Below are positions 34,510 to 46,345 of a stretch of 64,000 bases of DNA, in pieces. The stretch spans positions 101,033 to 165,032 of the forward strand of contig CACRXP010001000.1 of NCBI GenBank assembly GCA_902702965.1, read 5' to 3'. The position numbers and the translations under genes were made by a program. This stretch comes from Spirometra erinaceieuropaei. Lineage: Eukaryota; Platyhelminthes; Cestoda; Diphyllobothriidea; Diphyllobothriidae. Position 1 is the first letter of the stretch. Each line of letters begins with the position of its first letter. Under the pieces are notes generated by a model. That model was not told where the DNA came from and did no database searches. It saw only the letters and a program-made list of their open reading frames with translations.

Positions 34510-34832
34510 CTGGGTGGTGAAAAAAAAGGGAGGTTAGAGAGCAACCCAAGGTACCCGCCTGAATTGTTCAAAAGGCTTCTCCATCCACCGGCTGATTAAA
34601 ATTTGATCTTGATGCAGACCTAATATATGCGGTGCGGTACAGCTAAGCGATGATTGAAATCAAACGCAGAAAGATCATTTCTACTTCTGTCAATGTTCCG
34701 TTTCAAGGCTTCTTCTTCTGACGCATCAACTAAGTCTGCAGTCCACCAGTCAGACTTGTTTACATCAAAAGGTGATCGGCAGGTTAGCCGGAGATCAGTT
34801 TGTCACCCCGAACAGTTTTTCACTAGGGCACT

Positions 34833-35228
34833 TGTTACGGAGAGTGCAAGCGGCGTAGAGCCACGGCCTAAGGCGCTCAACAGGGGATCAAGCCGGCGGC
34901 GTGAGACACGCGTGAAGTTTGACGGCCGACCAGCGTGTACTGCAACGCCGAGCACGTGTGGTGGATTTACTCACGGGTGCGGCCCAATCAATGGCTGGGC
35001 GAACTTTCCAGACGTTACCGCGGTGGGGCTATCGCGCACGCAGCGGCCAGCACGCCCGGGGCAGGAACATTCTAGAACGCCCTCAGTGGCTGGCACGTCA
35101 TTGGACAGAATGTTCCAGAACGCACAGGAGCCAATATAAATAGCACATTTTTCAACCCCTCGTGTCTGCAAGTTCTTGTCCTCCGAACCGGCTCTCTCCT
35201 TGTCCCACCTTTCTTCCGGTTCATAACA
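34833..35228 (+). mobile_element. solo LTR with perfect 5-bp target duplication
   Basis: The segment starts TGTTACGG and ends CATAACA, so its ends form the short inverted repeat TGTTA/TAACA typical of LTRs. GCACT lies directly before (34828-34832) and directly after (35229-35233). A 5-bp duplication is usual for Ty3/Gypsy and BEL elements. No internal coding region is attached, so this is a solo LTR formed by recombination (inference). The 396-bp body is GC-rich compared with its surroundings and contains two heat-shock elements and a TATA box. It lies in the 4.6-kb TRPM intron between the S4 and S5 exons, antisense to the channel gene. Confidence 0.85.
35065..35142 (+). promoter_or_regulatory. 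two heat-shock elements and TATA box in the LTR promoter
   Basis: GAACATTCTAGAA at 35065-35077 and GAATGTTCCAGAA at 35108-35120 each fit the three-unit heat-shock element GAAnnTTCnnGAA without mismatch, 30 bases apart. TATAAATA follows at 35135-35142, so a start about 30 bases further on would be near 35165. HSF trimers bind such elements, so stress-induced transcription of the LTR on the plus strand is the inferred role. Transcripts would run antisense to the TRPM exons on their left but away from them. Confidence 0.8.
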
Positions 35229-35239
35229 GCACTGGTCTA

Positions 35240-38200
35240 GGGTCTGTGAAGGCTTCCCCCGCCGAGCGAAGTCGTTCCAGTCTCCCTAATCTTCATGTGT
35301 AGGGCATACTGACAGACAGTATGGCTTCCAGCTGGAGTTGTTGTAGTGACCATTTGAATTACCGAAAAGCTGCATTCAAGAATATATTGGTAATACTTTT
35401 AATGAGGGCTTTAGCATGCTACTCGGGAGGTAGTAGATTTAGTAGTAGACCTTCTGCGTGTAAAGCTAAGATAGCAGAATCTTCTGATGACCACTTGACC
35501 AATCGGATCCTCTCCGATAAAAATTGTCATCGGAATTTAGGAAAGCTTTTCCGAAATCTTTTTTGAAATTCTGAACTTCCGTCGGACGCTAGTGTGGCGA
35601 GTTATGAAGGATGGCCACTAGTTTGCTAAGGGACATTTTTGTGCAAAACACAGCAGTTCTGGCATCTCAACCGTCCTCTTGTAAGGCGATGACTAATAAC
35701 GTGAGCAGTTCTCAAAGTCGCCCAAGATCTGCCAGAAGGCTAAGCCAGTGATGGGGGAGAGGCGAAAATCGATCGGTTCAAGGCCGACTAGCTGGACAAG
35801 TCATGTGGATTTCTGCTCGCCTTAACAACGGTGGGTGGAGCACGCTCTCCGACGCGTCAACAATAACAAAACCTGAGGAAAACTGAAATATAACCACACA
35901 GCCTTCCCTGACCTCATGATTTTTATTTACATTGATTGAGTAGAGGCCTACATTTAACTATTGACCTCGGAAACGATGCCTTCGACAGCATCTCCACCAT
36001 ACTCATTAACATGGACTACAGTGATTCAGCCGAATGTCGACTATCTAACCAGAAAATGATGTATTTGAAAGTATGACCACCCCTCTTATTAGGCCAAAAA
36101 AGCCCAGAAGAGGATGAAACAAAAGTGGTAGTTTTATATGACAGTATGACAATTCTATTGATTTGGCACAAGATATAAGTATAATAATGCGCGGTTATAC
36201 GGACAAGGTTCAATGATTAAACGATTCAGGACTTAGTGAGAATTGCACAATTTAGAGGTGTGCGTGTTAATACGAATTGACCCTCATGGCACCGTCCTTG
36301 AACAGCATTCAACGGTGACGCCAGAATCGTTTTGGAGGTTACCGCGTTCATCGGATGGAGTGCGGTCTAGGGGTTGCCTTCATTAAGGGGGGAGGGTAGT
36401 TTTATTTCAGCCATTTCTCCTTCGCAAACTAACTGACTTGATTTGACCTCAAGTGCAGATCATGTGCCTAATGTGAAGTAGCATCGGTTTTTCAGAGGTC
36501 GCAGGTGCTGTGGGTGGTATTGCTGCATAAGGCAACAATAAAGCCGAGACACCGACCGCCTCGGTTTCCCCTGTCCTTCAGTTCAGTCCAGTTCAGTTTT
36601 ATTAAGGGAAATATGGGCGAACGCCTTTGAACTCCCTATTGGTTACGAATCTTCTGAGAATAGCAACGATAAGTAGAAAGTTGGGAGAGAGAGATTGTGT
36701 ACATAACTGCACGCAAAAGGCAGGTAAAAGCCTGCTAGTCAAAAAGGGGACAAGAACGACCGCTCACTCATTGTAAGCAGTATGGGCACATATAAGTTGG
36801 TCTTCTATGTCCTGAGGAGGTTGGGAGGCAGAATTGCATCCCACCACCAGGTTTGAGGGGTAGTTTTGCAGGAATCTGATACCCGCCTATGAATAGTTCC
36901 CCTGAAGCACATAGGCAATTGACGCTGTGGGTTCCAAAGTTCCCTGTTATTTTAGGGGGTAGTAACTCTCTCCTAGGAGAGCCGCAGATTTCAGATGGCT
37001 TGAAACGGCATGTCGTCTGACGACGGAGGCGAGGCGTCAACGTCTGATTCCACGCCGGTCCTTCAGATGACTGGACTATGACCTACCAGTCGTGACAGTT
37101 ACTCGATATTCATTTATCTAGAATCCGCAAGTTTAGCCATTCTATGAGGGCTGAAGTGACGATTCAATCGAAAGTGCACAGGTGAGAATTGATTACAACA
37201 ATCAAGCATGTGATTGTCCATAAGTAGACAGAAGGGACACTTCCCGGGACAGATGCACTACCAACCCCGGGACCGAATTCCGCAAACGTGACCTCGAATT
37301 TTGAGCAGGGGGATAGATCCGCCTTAGGAAATTGTTGGGCAAGGCTCGGAAACACGATCCTGCGGGGAAACGGGAAGCCAAAGGGCGCCCCCATAGGAGA
37401 ACCGTGGTAAAAGGGGCTTTACGGGTGGGACTGCGAGGAACGCGTGAAGCATGTGCGAAAACTAAGGGAAAAACGTAGGTTATAATAGGTAAATATGCTA
37501 GTTTGTTTGAGTGGGTATGACACCTCAGTGTAAGCACCGCTCAATGCAAAAATTCACCGCACGTAACTAGCAAAACCAATTCCATAAAGACCAAAGGCGA
37601 CTGGCCCGTCTAGGTTATCGGAACTGAACCGCCCAAGAATGTGGCCAGCCAGATGTAAGCCGTAAATAGGAGTGGGTGACGAATGACTCCCTAATCATAA
37701 ACACTAACAATAAACCCTAAATCCGGACCTAATTCCTATACCTTAATCGCAACCCTGAACCCATAATTACAGGAAGTGTTTGGAAATCGACAAAGCGCGC
37801 GCGAACAAAAACGTTGGATAAGAAACAGAGTGGGACCACAGACTCCCTACCTCGCGTTGAATGCTCAGCCGCTTAGCTGACGGTAGATGCACCTGTTGTC
37901 TGTGTGAACCTGTCGGTAGGACATTCCAGTCCCCCCTGTCTTTGTCGGTAATGCCTATTGGCCGCTGAGCAGCTGCTTGTGAGACCTGTGTGTGTCCCTC
38001 AACGGTGCTTTGGTTTATAACACACTATAAGCAGTCTGACGCGATTTCAAACTATAACGATGCTCCGAAAATCCCAAGTCGTAAGGAGAAGACGGAAGGC
38101 ACCAGAATGAGCAGTTTATTGTGCAGAGAACCCCGCAGTTGTCCTCTCAGGCGACAGTGGCCACTGGCGAAGCCAGGGCTGGTGTGGACTGCGTCCACTC

Positions 38201-39060
38201 ATGTCTGAAAGTCCCTGAGATAGTGGTGGCAACCGCTTTTGTAGGCTCGGGGGCCAAGCTCAAGTGGTGTCCAGTCAGTGTCTATTGCATTTGCCGAGGA
38301 TGGTGTCCCAGTGGCCTAGGTTGTGCTTGCAGGGGGTGCGGTGCGTTCAAGTGGCGCATGCGTAGCCGCGACGCTGTGTGGACGCAGGTATTCCCCAGAT
38401 GTCGGTCGTGGTGTGACTTCAGGTCAGCGCATCTGGAACGGCTCACTGCAAAGGGGTGAATGACCTTGAGGCAGCGAGATCTTGAACCATGACGCCGGAC
38501 CAGTCATGATGGCTGGGCGCCACAGACCCAAGACTGAGCCGCAGGGCACAGCAAGATGAGTGTGTCCCTTAACGCGATTTCTGAGCGCTCCCTTACTAAG
38601 GGGAAAAGGTATCCCCACTTATTACAGACGGCCTTGTGCTAGCTTCCAATGGGGGCGAGAGTTAATGAGAGGGTTAGGGTTAAGACGCGGAAATAGGCAC
38701 CATCACGAAATTTAGCGGACTGTCACCTGCCATACAAGGAGGGGAGGGGGGATCTATCCCATATCCTACAGATCTGATCCCTGTCATCACTTAGGCGTAC
38801 GTGTCTCTGTCCTGTCTTTCGTAAGAATCATTTTCTGGTTTTACGAGACGACTCTTTTTCATGGTTTGTTTTAAATCCCATTTTACATACTAAAGGCACG
38901 GGCAGTGCCGAGTGTCTGTGGTGATTGCGATTCGCTACTCACTTCGTTAAAGTAGCATCCTTCCTCAGATTTGACATCCCCTGTGTGAACGTCAGTTAAG
39001 TTTACCTAAGTCACTGCTTATGGGAATATCAGTCTGTCGCTTTTTTCCCGTCGAGTAGAT
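35240..39060. other. TRPM intron, no exon seen
   Basis: Right-hand part of the 4.6-kb intron between the S5 and S4 exons. It holds a SINE tail at 37915, a degenerate CCCTAA-like stretch at 37690-37765 and the repeat at 38120. No conserved exon is needed here, because the flanking exons join in phase (RRM then VTND). Confidence 0.6.
38120..38510. repeat. repeat shared with 52.49-52.71 kb
   Basis: AGAACCCCGCAGTTGTCCTC and GACAGTGGCCACTGGCG match 52503-52550, and GGCTCACTGCAAAGGGGTGA, GAGGCAGCGAGATCTTGAAC match 52630-52680. The spacing differs (about 280 against 120 bp). Anonymous repeat family; no coding frame is conserved. Confidence 0.6.
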
Positions 39061-39110
39061 AATGGTCAAAACATCACTCCTCGATCAAGCGACACAGAAG
39101 TAGCACTCAC

Positions 39111-39617
39111 CATACGTCTTATCATGATGAGTTTTGGTCCCAGCACAATACTGAAACTGAATATATACATGAGGCGGACGAAGAATGCAGTAAGACTGAA
39201 GGCATAGAAGACGCGGGCCAGGGTGAAGCGCTCCTCTGTGAGGATGAAGACAGGATGGTCGTGCGTCAGGGTACCGTCCCATTGCAGGATCACAGAGGAC
39301 GGTGCCTCCAGTCCCAACAGAGCTGCCTTCATGGCTGCCTCAGAGGTGTGCGCCCACTGGGGCAGGTCTCGGTCATTCAACTGACCTGCCGAGGAGACTG
39401 CACAGCTCTCACTGGCGTTGCGGAAGCTGGGGTGGCAGGAGGCGCTGGGAGTCATACCGAGTTGACGTCGAGCCTCCACTAGGTCCCTGTCCCTCACCTG
39501 CACGAAGGCTGCCCATCGCATAATGTGTCCAATCATGAAGAAGAGGATAGCAGTACAGTCCAGCTGGTTCCAGCCGTCACTGATGTACTCGCGGATGCTC
39601 GAGCCCGAACCAAATGC
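39111..39617 (-). CDS. TRPM exon: S3, unusually long S3-S4 loop, S4
   Basis: The acceptor is ATTCTGCAG and the donor GTGAGT; 169 codons, phase 0 to 0. It begins AFGSGSSIREYISDGWNQLD. WNQLD carries the Asn and Asp spaced three apart that complete the TRPM calcium site in S3. S3 continues TAILFFMIGHIMRWAAF. A loop of about 90 residues with three Cys follows, much longer than the short S3-S4 loop of vertebrate TRPMs. The last part has FTLARVFYAFS, S4, and the conserved LGPKLIMIRRM. A long CTA/TAG microsatellite lies about 65 bp upstream of the acceptor. Confidence 0.95.
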
Positions 39618-39682
39618 CTGCAGAATAGTAAAAGACCTCCACTGAAGCGGTTGCTTCCTAAAATAGCGTTCGTGACTGACAG

Positions 39683-39854
<172 letters not shown>

Positions 39855-39856
39855 TG

Positions 39857-40230
39857 TTTTCGGGGTCCACGCTGTATTTCTGAAAGGAGTCACTGCTCCA
39901 GATGCGTGTTCAGGGAATTGAGCAGGAGGCGGGAGAGGATTTTTGCAGAAGTCCTGAGGTAAGAAATGCATCTGTGGAATTCATAGAGTTATAAGTTTCC
40001 CCAGCGTTTGTAAATGTGCACGATGGCGGAGTCCTTGAAGCCTTTTGGGATGCGTCCTTGTCGCCACATCGCATGGAGCAGCGAGGAACAGAATTCGAGC
40101 GCACAGACAGCCACATCGGCTGGGAAGACACGACGTAGCCTGCGGGGCGAATCGCTGACACTAGATTCGTGGAGCTGGAGAGCCTCAAGCGAGAACAGGC
40201 CTTCCGCCGCCTCCTGCATCGACGCCAGAA
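39857..40230 (-). mobile_element. RTE-like non-LTR retrotransposon fragment
   Basis: The minus strand reads VCALEFCSSLLHAMWRQGRI, PKGFKDSAIVHIYKRWGNL, a stop, LYEFHRCIFYLRTSAKILSR and LLLNSLNTHLEQ. This matches the RT segment of elements with the pattern WxxGxVPxDFKDAxIVxLYKxKG followed by NHRGISLLxxAGKIxARILLNRL. Stops and changed residues (CIF for GIS) show decay. The match ends abruptly at the CTA/TAG microsatellite. Confidence 0.8.
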
Positions 40231-41084
40231 GCAGAACAGGAACACTTCAACCCCAGGGATAGCCAATCACAGGCACTCAAGAACTCCCCTATCACCAAAT
40301 CAACTGACCAAGGTGACACCTACTGACTCTCATGTGGTGCTTTTTCACTCGCGACCACATCATCCCAACGAACGGGCACGCGCTCGAAGCCAAAGCCGGC
40401 CGCGCGTCGGAGGCTATGACCACCGCTGAGTTTCTGTACAGAATACACCTTTCCTACTGATGTCTATTCCCTTCGCCTACATGGTTCTCTGAGTTCGCTC
40501 ATTACTTTCGACAACACTGATGAGACCTGGGAGGGAGGGCGGAGGTCAGGGCTGTTTGCCTTTATCGTGAAAGGTCAGTAGCCAGCAGCATGCAATCGCG
40601 CAAGAACTGGGATCCCATCTCATGCCACTTATTTCGTTAAACACCGCTGACATGACCCCTTCCATTTGAAGGCGTATCGAGAATTTTGGGCACTGTCTCA
40701 TGAGATTAGGTACTTACCTTATAATGTCTCAAGAAAATCGCACAAAATAGAAATCCGCAGTTCGTTCTCTCATAATATTGGAATTAGTTAAACAGACGCA
40801 CATACCGGTATATATAAGTACATTCACCTGTTGCTACCAATTTGCTCCCTCTGATATGGGGTAAATCTTCAATCAGTGTTAATCCCTTGTACACATCTGG
40901 TCAGTGCCATGTTTTCTATGGCGCCCGATGATAAATTCACTGTTCTGGGATTAAATTCAGTTGTGATAAGATTTGAGGTGAAAGATCTAACATGTGCTGC
41001 AAAGGTAGCTCATTTTACAGCTGTTGTAGTCGTCAAAACGTGTGCGGCCGGCCTATATCACGGACTGTGCTTTCGATCATAATG

Positions 41085-42381
41085 GATTACTTAATTGGTT
41101 ATCTTGCAGCACAGTTCGAAGATATTTTAGTCCCGACAGGATACCGGTTTTCGAATGAGCATCTTTTCGGCCATCTGCAAAAACTACTACTGGCAAAAGA
41201 TGACCACGTATGTGGTCTGAAGTTTTTACCGAGATTTTCAATGTCCCTATGAATTCAAGTATGGTTTTTTGAAAACCTACGCAGAAATATTCTTTATTGC
41301 ATTCATTTGGTGGCAGATTATGTCCTATTCAAATACTATACAAAGAAAGGGTACTTTTCGATTTAAAAAACAACCTTTCTCAATTACATAAAATGGCAAC
41401 GGTAGGGTGTAGGACCCCAACTAACTTGAGCTAGCCTGTGGATAGTGTCATGCGTTGGATGGTGGTAGAGGGGGTTTTATGGGTGGGGCAACACGCAAGG
41501 CGCAGAGCATGGAGACACAAAAAATAAATTTCTGTCGAAAGTTTTATCGTACGCTGTCAAGTGGCATAGAATGCGAGTGAGATAATTAAAAAGTAAACAA
41601 AAAGCAATTTTCAAGAAATAATGGACTTTGAATAAACCACCGTTGGTAAGTTTACATTTAATCAGGAATAGACGACAATTTCAAACAATAGAAACGGTGG
41701 AAAATGAGTGATACTTACCGTCACACTGAATTTTAGGGTGTTTTTGGGGTTACCAGCTACGCGAGGTCCTTCACCCTACCACTACCCGTAAAATTTTTAT
41801 GTCAATCTGCAGCTGTTTTTGCGCCTAGGGTATCAAAACTATGTATAGTGCACTTGTCGCGCGGGAAAAATCTTACATTTCTCCACACTATTAAGATGTC
41901 GTGTAGAACTCATGGAATTTTGTGATGAATATGGACTATGCTGCATACTTCATAAGCACCATTAATCAACGGACGCGTACGATGATACGCAAATGGCCAT
42001 TTCACGGCCCTAAAAATCTCCTAATAACAAAATATCACAAGAACAAAAGATACTCTCTCTCTCTCTCACACATTAGGTATGCAATTTAAAGAAGGTGCAA
42101 TATGTCACCAGACTAGTATAAAAAAGGTCATTTTTCATGCATCCTATCAATAGAATATACTTTAATTTATAAGGACACTGAAAATCAGTGTGAAAAATTC
42201 AGACTGCCTGAGTAGTCATTGGTAACTTCGTGTAGTTTATGAATGTGACCGAAAAGGAGCTCGTTCAAAAGCTGACATCGTGTCGTGATTGAAATATTAT
42301 GATCCCTCCTAAACGATTCGCCCTAGTCGACAGCATATTTCAGGATTTTGGTCAACATTTCCTGAGATAGACCACCTGCTC
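41085..42381. mobile_element. palindromic element, diverged (family A variant)
   Basis: The left arm (CAGGATACCGGTTTTCGAATG, then CATCTGCAAAAACTACTACT) and the right arm (CAACATTTCCTGAGATAGACC, CCTGCTC before TA) match the family in order but with many changes. It lies in the intron before the S3-S4 exon of TRPM. Its left end is unclear. Confidence 0.55.
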
Positions 42382-42785
42382 TATGTTGATTATAGCCTCC
42401 AGATTGCGCATAACGCCTTTATTTTGACTGGTAAAGCCTAATTGGACTAAAAGGGAACTGATTGTACAGGCAGACGATCAGACACCATGACTTCTCAGTA
42501 CGTAAACCCGCGCAGTGAAGAGTGAGGGGGGATAACGTGATGGGATGGTCATCCTAGAAGCCACCTGATGGCAGCAAGCTGTTAAAAAGTGAAATTCTAC
42601 CATTGTCAGCATTGTCGCAACGCTTTCATCACCCAGTAGACCTGCCCAGCTGGAAATAGCTCTCCAAGCACGACAATCAATCTGCCCTTGCTCACTGCTT
42701 CATTGCACCGACCAAAGAACTTACAAAGGAGTCTAGCCTCGCAGAAAAGTGTCATAAAAATGGGGTCTCAGTGACGTTTGCTCAC

Positions 42786-42914
42786 CTGCTTTAGCTCCTC
42801 TACGAGAAGGGAAAGAACCATAAGGACAACTACCATCTCCTGGGCAGAACAAGTGATGGTTAGAGAGCGCAGCATGACGTTGCTGAAGATCAGCAGGAAT
42901 ATGACGTAGAAGAT
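42786..42914 (-). CDS. TRPM exon: transmembrane helices S1 and S2
   Basis: The acceptor is TTCATTTCAG and the donor GTGAGC; 43 codons in phase 0. S1 reads IFYVIFLLIFSNVMLRSL and S2 reads AQEMVVVLMVLSLLVEELKQ. The closing EELKQ matches the TRPM S2 end, where Glu and Gln three residues apart form half of the calcium site in calcium-gated TRPM channels. The Asn in FSNV of S1 may correspond to the Asn reported to matter for praziquantel action in schistosome TRPM. The exon sits alone between introns of 2589 and 3168 bp. Confidence 0.94.
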
Positions 42915-44281
42915 CTGAAATGAAGAGTAAATATTTCCATGGAAGGAATAAGAAGAAGGGCGCGAATCGCATGCAAGGCGAATTGGAAACTGACGTTTGG
43001 CTCACTCGCACAAGTCATTATGTGAACGTTTTCTGATAGAAAGCAGGGATCTGCAGTTATAAAGGTCCAGGTCTTCTTTGAATCCTCCAGTGCCTCCAAG
43101 GCGGGCAGTTTTCTCAAGGTCATTCGCATCAAGGTCATGCCGCTTCCACTAGCTCACTCATACCCAGCTTCGATGCCCTACGCCCAGACGGGCTTTCTTT
43201 GCAGGACTGCGCTGATCTGCCTCTTCGCAGACACCCGCATCCAGGCGGACCAACAATTCACCCGCTGATTGGTTGGGCGCTATCAAGACCAGAAGGCTTC
43301 TCTTGCCCACGAGGATCGGGACTGTCCAACCAGCGCGCACTCTGTATCAGCAAAGGCTGCCTCGTCAAAACAGTTTCCGTGATTTTTGTGTGGAGATTAC
43401 CATGAGTACCGGCATAGACCGTCTGTCTGCTCAAAACCATTTAACCCTGTTTGTGACGAAAAAGCAGTCGCCGCCCAGATTGCTAACCTCCGACATCGAT
43501 CAGTCCTGAGATTACCGCGAAACCCTGTGACTTATCGTTCGGCATGCCTGAAGTCACGAGTTCATGTTCTTGCGCCTCAGACGGAATCGTCCTAGGGGGA
43601 GGGGGGACGGTCCGTGCCATGATGAGCCTAGGTTTCCCCGTACAGAGGGCATGATTTCTACAACCATCCGTTTCCTGATCGCACTACATTTTCAGCACGG
43701 ACCTCAGTCGCTCCCAGTGCAAACGTCTCATCGTCAAATCCCCCGGTCGATGTTCTGAGCACAAAATCATTCAAAAGCACGTAGTACTGGTCGCAAGATT
43801 AGATGGCTAACGGAACGGATACGAGAGCGTCATACTTGGCATGGGAAAGTTCATCTGTAGCGCAATCGTGACTCACCCGTTTGACTGCGGCCATCAGGTG
43901 GACATCACTGACTTACGAATCGAGACTCGATGCTCGCGTCCCGCGCGCAACTGGCCTCTGATTGGTTGGCTGCAGTCGTAGCAGCAAGTTTCCCTGGGGC
44001 GCGCAAGAGTAAGCGTACGCTGATATGCTATCGATTTTTATCGATATGACGGCGTGCCTGTTTTCGCACGCTCGCACCTGGGCGTCACGTCCTGCCTCCC
44101 CACGCCACTGAGCCCACGCATTACTGTCCTGTGCTTCCCCTTTTCTGCTTGGCTGCAGTCGAGCATTTCGAGTCATCTACACAGTGCCGGCGGGCCACTC
44201 CACATTCCTGCGTCAGAAACGATTTACGAAGGCAGGGGCGGTGGCCATCCGGTTAGTTAACCTAACCCTGTGTTCACAGAA

Positions 44282-44802
44282 GGCGTTCGTTCAAACCGCT
44301 GGGCCCCACATGTTCTTGCCTGCATCCTACCATGTCGCGTTACTGTGACTAATCACAAACATAACCCACTGACACCCCTCCCCCTAACCTAGCAATTGGA
44401 TCATAACTCCCCCCTCCTGTTTGGCAATTCCAGACTCAGTCTCCCCTTTCCCCCATCAACCATTCAGCCGACGGATTTTTAAGTCTTTTTTCACGTTTCG
44501 TTGCCTAAAAGCGAGGCATATTCTCTTAAAGCGTTCTTTCAAACCCTCCAGCTACCCTGGTCTAAGCTGGGCCCCACATGTTCTTACCTGCCTCCTACCA
44601 TGTCGCGTTACTATGACCAATCACAAACATAACCCACTGACACCCCTCCCTCTAACCTAGGAATTGGATCATAACTCCCCCCTCCTGTTTGGCAATTCCA
44701 GACTCAGTCTCCCCTTTCTCCCATCAACCATTCAACTGACTGACTATTAAGTCGTTCTTTTTCACGTTTCCTTGCCTAAAAGCGAGGCATATTACCTTAA
44801 GA
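44282..44802. repeat. tandem duplication, unit about 268 bp
   Basis: The segment from GCTGGGCCCCACATGTTCTT (44298) recurs at 44566 with roughly 93 percent agreement by eye, through CACTGACACCCCTCC, TCCTGTTTGGCAATTCC and TGCCTAAAAGCGAGGCATAT. Two copies only. It is in the TRPM intron before the S1/S2 exon and has no coding function that I can see. Confidence 0.85.
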
Positions 44803-45503
44803 CCTAGCCGAAAGCGTGTGTTTGCCGATTTTGAGTTCTACAGTTTAAAAGCAGTCAAATTTGGCCCCCCCAAATCCTCCCCAAATTGACATCTTCTAGG
44901 CATAACTTCCAGCAAGAAAACCGCGCCATTTTAATCCGACTCATCGCTGGACTTCACGGCACAAGTCCGCCTCACTGTGAAGCAGTTCACGCTCAAGGTA
45001 CCGATTCTACGCCAAATTCGTGGGGCACATGATGAACGTTGGCTTTTTTGGTGGTTGAGCTGACTTCACCCGAGCGTTTGTCCGCTCTTGTTACATCTGA
45101 CATTACAGCCCATCCCGTATTAGGTGTCCGTATCTTGTGCCCGAAATTGCATCACGGACTGTAAAACTGTTGGAGCCTAAGAGTTCTTCCCGAAGAAGGA
45201 CGTTATGAGTGAGTTTTGCTATACCTGGAGCCCAGTATGTATGTCAACAGCCCGGAGGCCGGGGGATTCTAGCTTGATCCACGATCGCTGATTAAGGGGC
45301 TTCCAGGCCACAAATCTGAGCGAATTGTTATTTTACTATATCAAACTTCATTCTGATGTACTGCTCGAAAATGGAAAGTATCCACATGTAATATAGATAG
45401 TTGTGTGCTCCCTGCATAGTAACTAGAAATGCAAAGCTGAGGCAATTTTACAGCAGAGTGTAATGTTGGTAGTGTCGTATCTCTGGCCTTCTGTTACACC
45501 CAC

Positions 45504-45573
45504 CGTGTTATACAGGAATCTCGTCACCGGAGCCTGGTAGAACTGAAGAATATCTCTTGCCTGTCGACGAAAC
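45504..45573 (-). CDS. TRPM exon: start of S1 (FYxAPVTRF motif)
   Basis: A 70-bp exon with acceptor ATTTCTAG and donor GTGGGT. It reads FRRQARDILQFYQAPVTRFLYNT. The FYxAPxxxFxxNT sequence is a hallmark of TRPM channels at the cytoplasmic entry to S1. It joins in phase to the next exon, which continues S1 directly. The intron upstream is 97 bp and the one downstream 2589 bp. Confidence 0.93.
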
Positions 45574-45670
45574 CTAGAAATTGAAAGAAAAATAAGAAGA
45601 GGGGATGGTGTCAGGCGGGGGATGGGAAGGGGGTGGAGGGGGACGGCGTATGGGAAATAGCAGGGCTTAC

Positions 45671-45783
45671 CATCTCTTACACGCCCGTAAAGGCGTGAGT
45701 GAACCTCTGCTTTCAGCCATTCGTTCAAAGTCAGAGAAGCTTGAAAGAGTCTGATCTTCGAGATCGCTCTCATGTGGGCTAAG
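45671..45783 (-). CDS. TRPM exon: linker between pre-S1 and S1
   Basis: The acceptor is CACCTTCAAAG and the donor GTAAGC. The reading is LSPHESDLEDQTLSSFSDFE then RMAESRGSLTPLRACKR, with a Trp codon shared with the next exon. TRPM proteins have a poorly conserved charged linker here, often ending in a basic cluster just before the FYxAP motif, as seen. It was identified from phase and position rather than similarity. Another frame of the same DNA is also open, so only the phase argues for this one. Confidence 0.65.
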
Positions 45784-46189
45784 CTTTGAAGGTGACATGA
45801 AGATGTGGAATTTGGTGAATCGCGAAAATGGAATTGATGAAAGGAATTAGGTTATGACGTATATCTGTAACCCCCCAACAAATAGTTACGATGTCCTCGC
45901 TACTTTTAAGTTTGAGTAGGTTTAATTTATAATTTATAGTTAAAGACAGGCAAATGTGACAAAAAACTTCCTTAGAAGGATCTATAAGACTACTTAGATA
46001 ACATACGCCTACTCTCAATAAATTCTCACCAGATAAATACATTGATTTGGTAGCAGGGTCAAGTAAAACCTCCGAGTAATAAGAGAGATCGAGTAACGTT
46101 CATTTTGTCATACAAGGGGAATGTGGGGAATATGGGGACGATCGGAGAAAATAAGATGATAATAATCATTGGGGATGGGGGAAGGTTAG

Positions 46190-46345
46190 GAAATGCCGCG
46201 ATTGTGATTAAGGTTTGAGTTACGGCAAGGGTTGGAATTGGGATTAGGAAAACGGTAAGGATACGGTCTAAGAAGAGATTTAGGGTCAAACTTGGAGTTA
46301 GGCTTAGTCCCAACCCTAACCCAAACCATAGCCCTAATCCAGACA
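46190..46345. repeat. degenerate TTAGGG-like array, with strand switch
   Basis: GGTTTGAGTTACGG... and GGAGTTAGGCTTAG on the plus strand switch near 46310 to CCCAACCCTAACCCAAACC, the complementary type. The array continues loosely to about 46510. It lies in the TRPM intron between the pre-S1 and linker exons. Confidence 0.6.
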
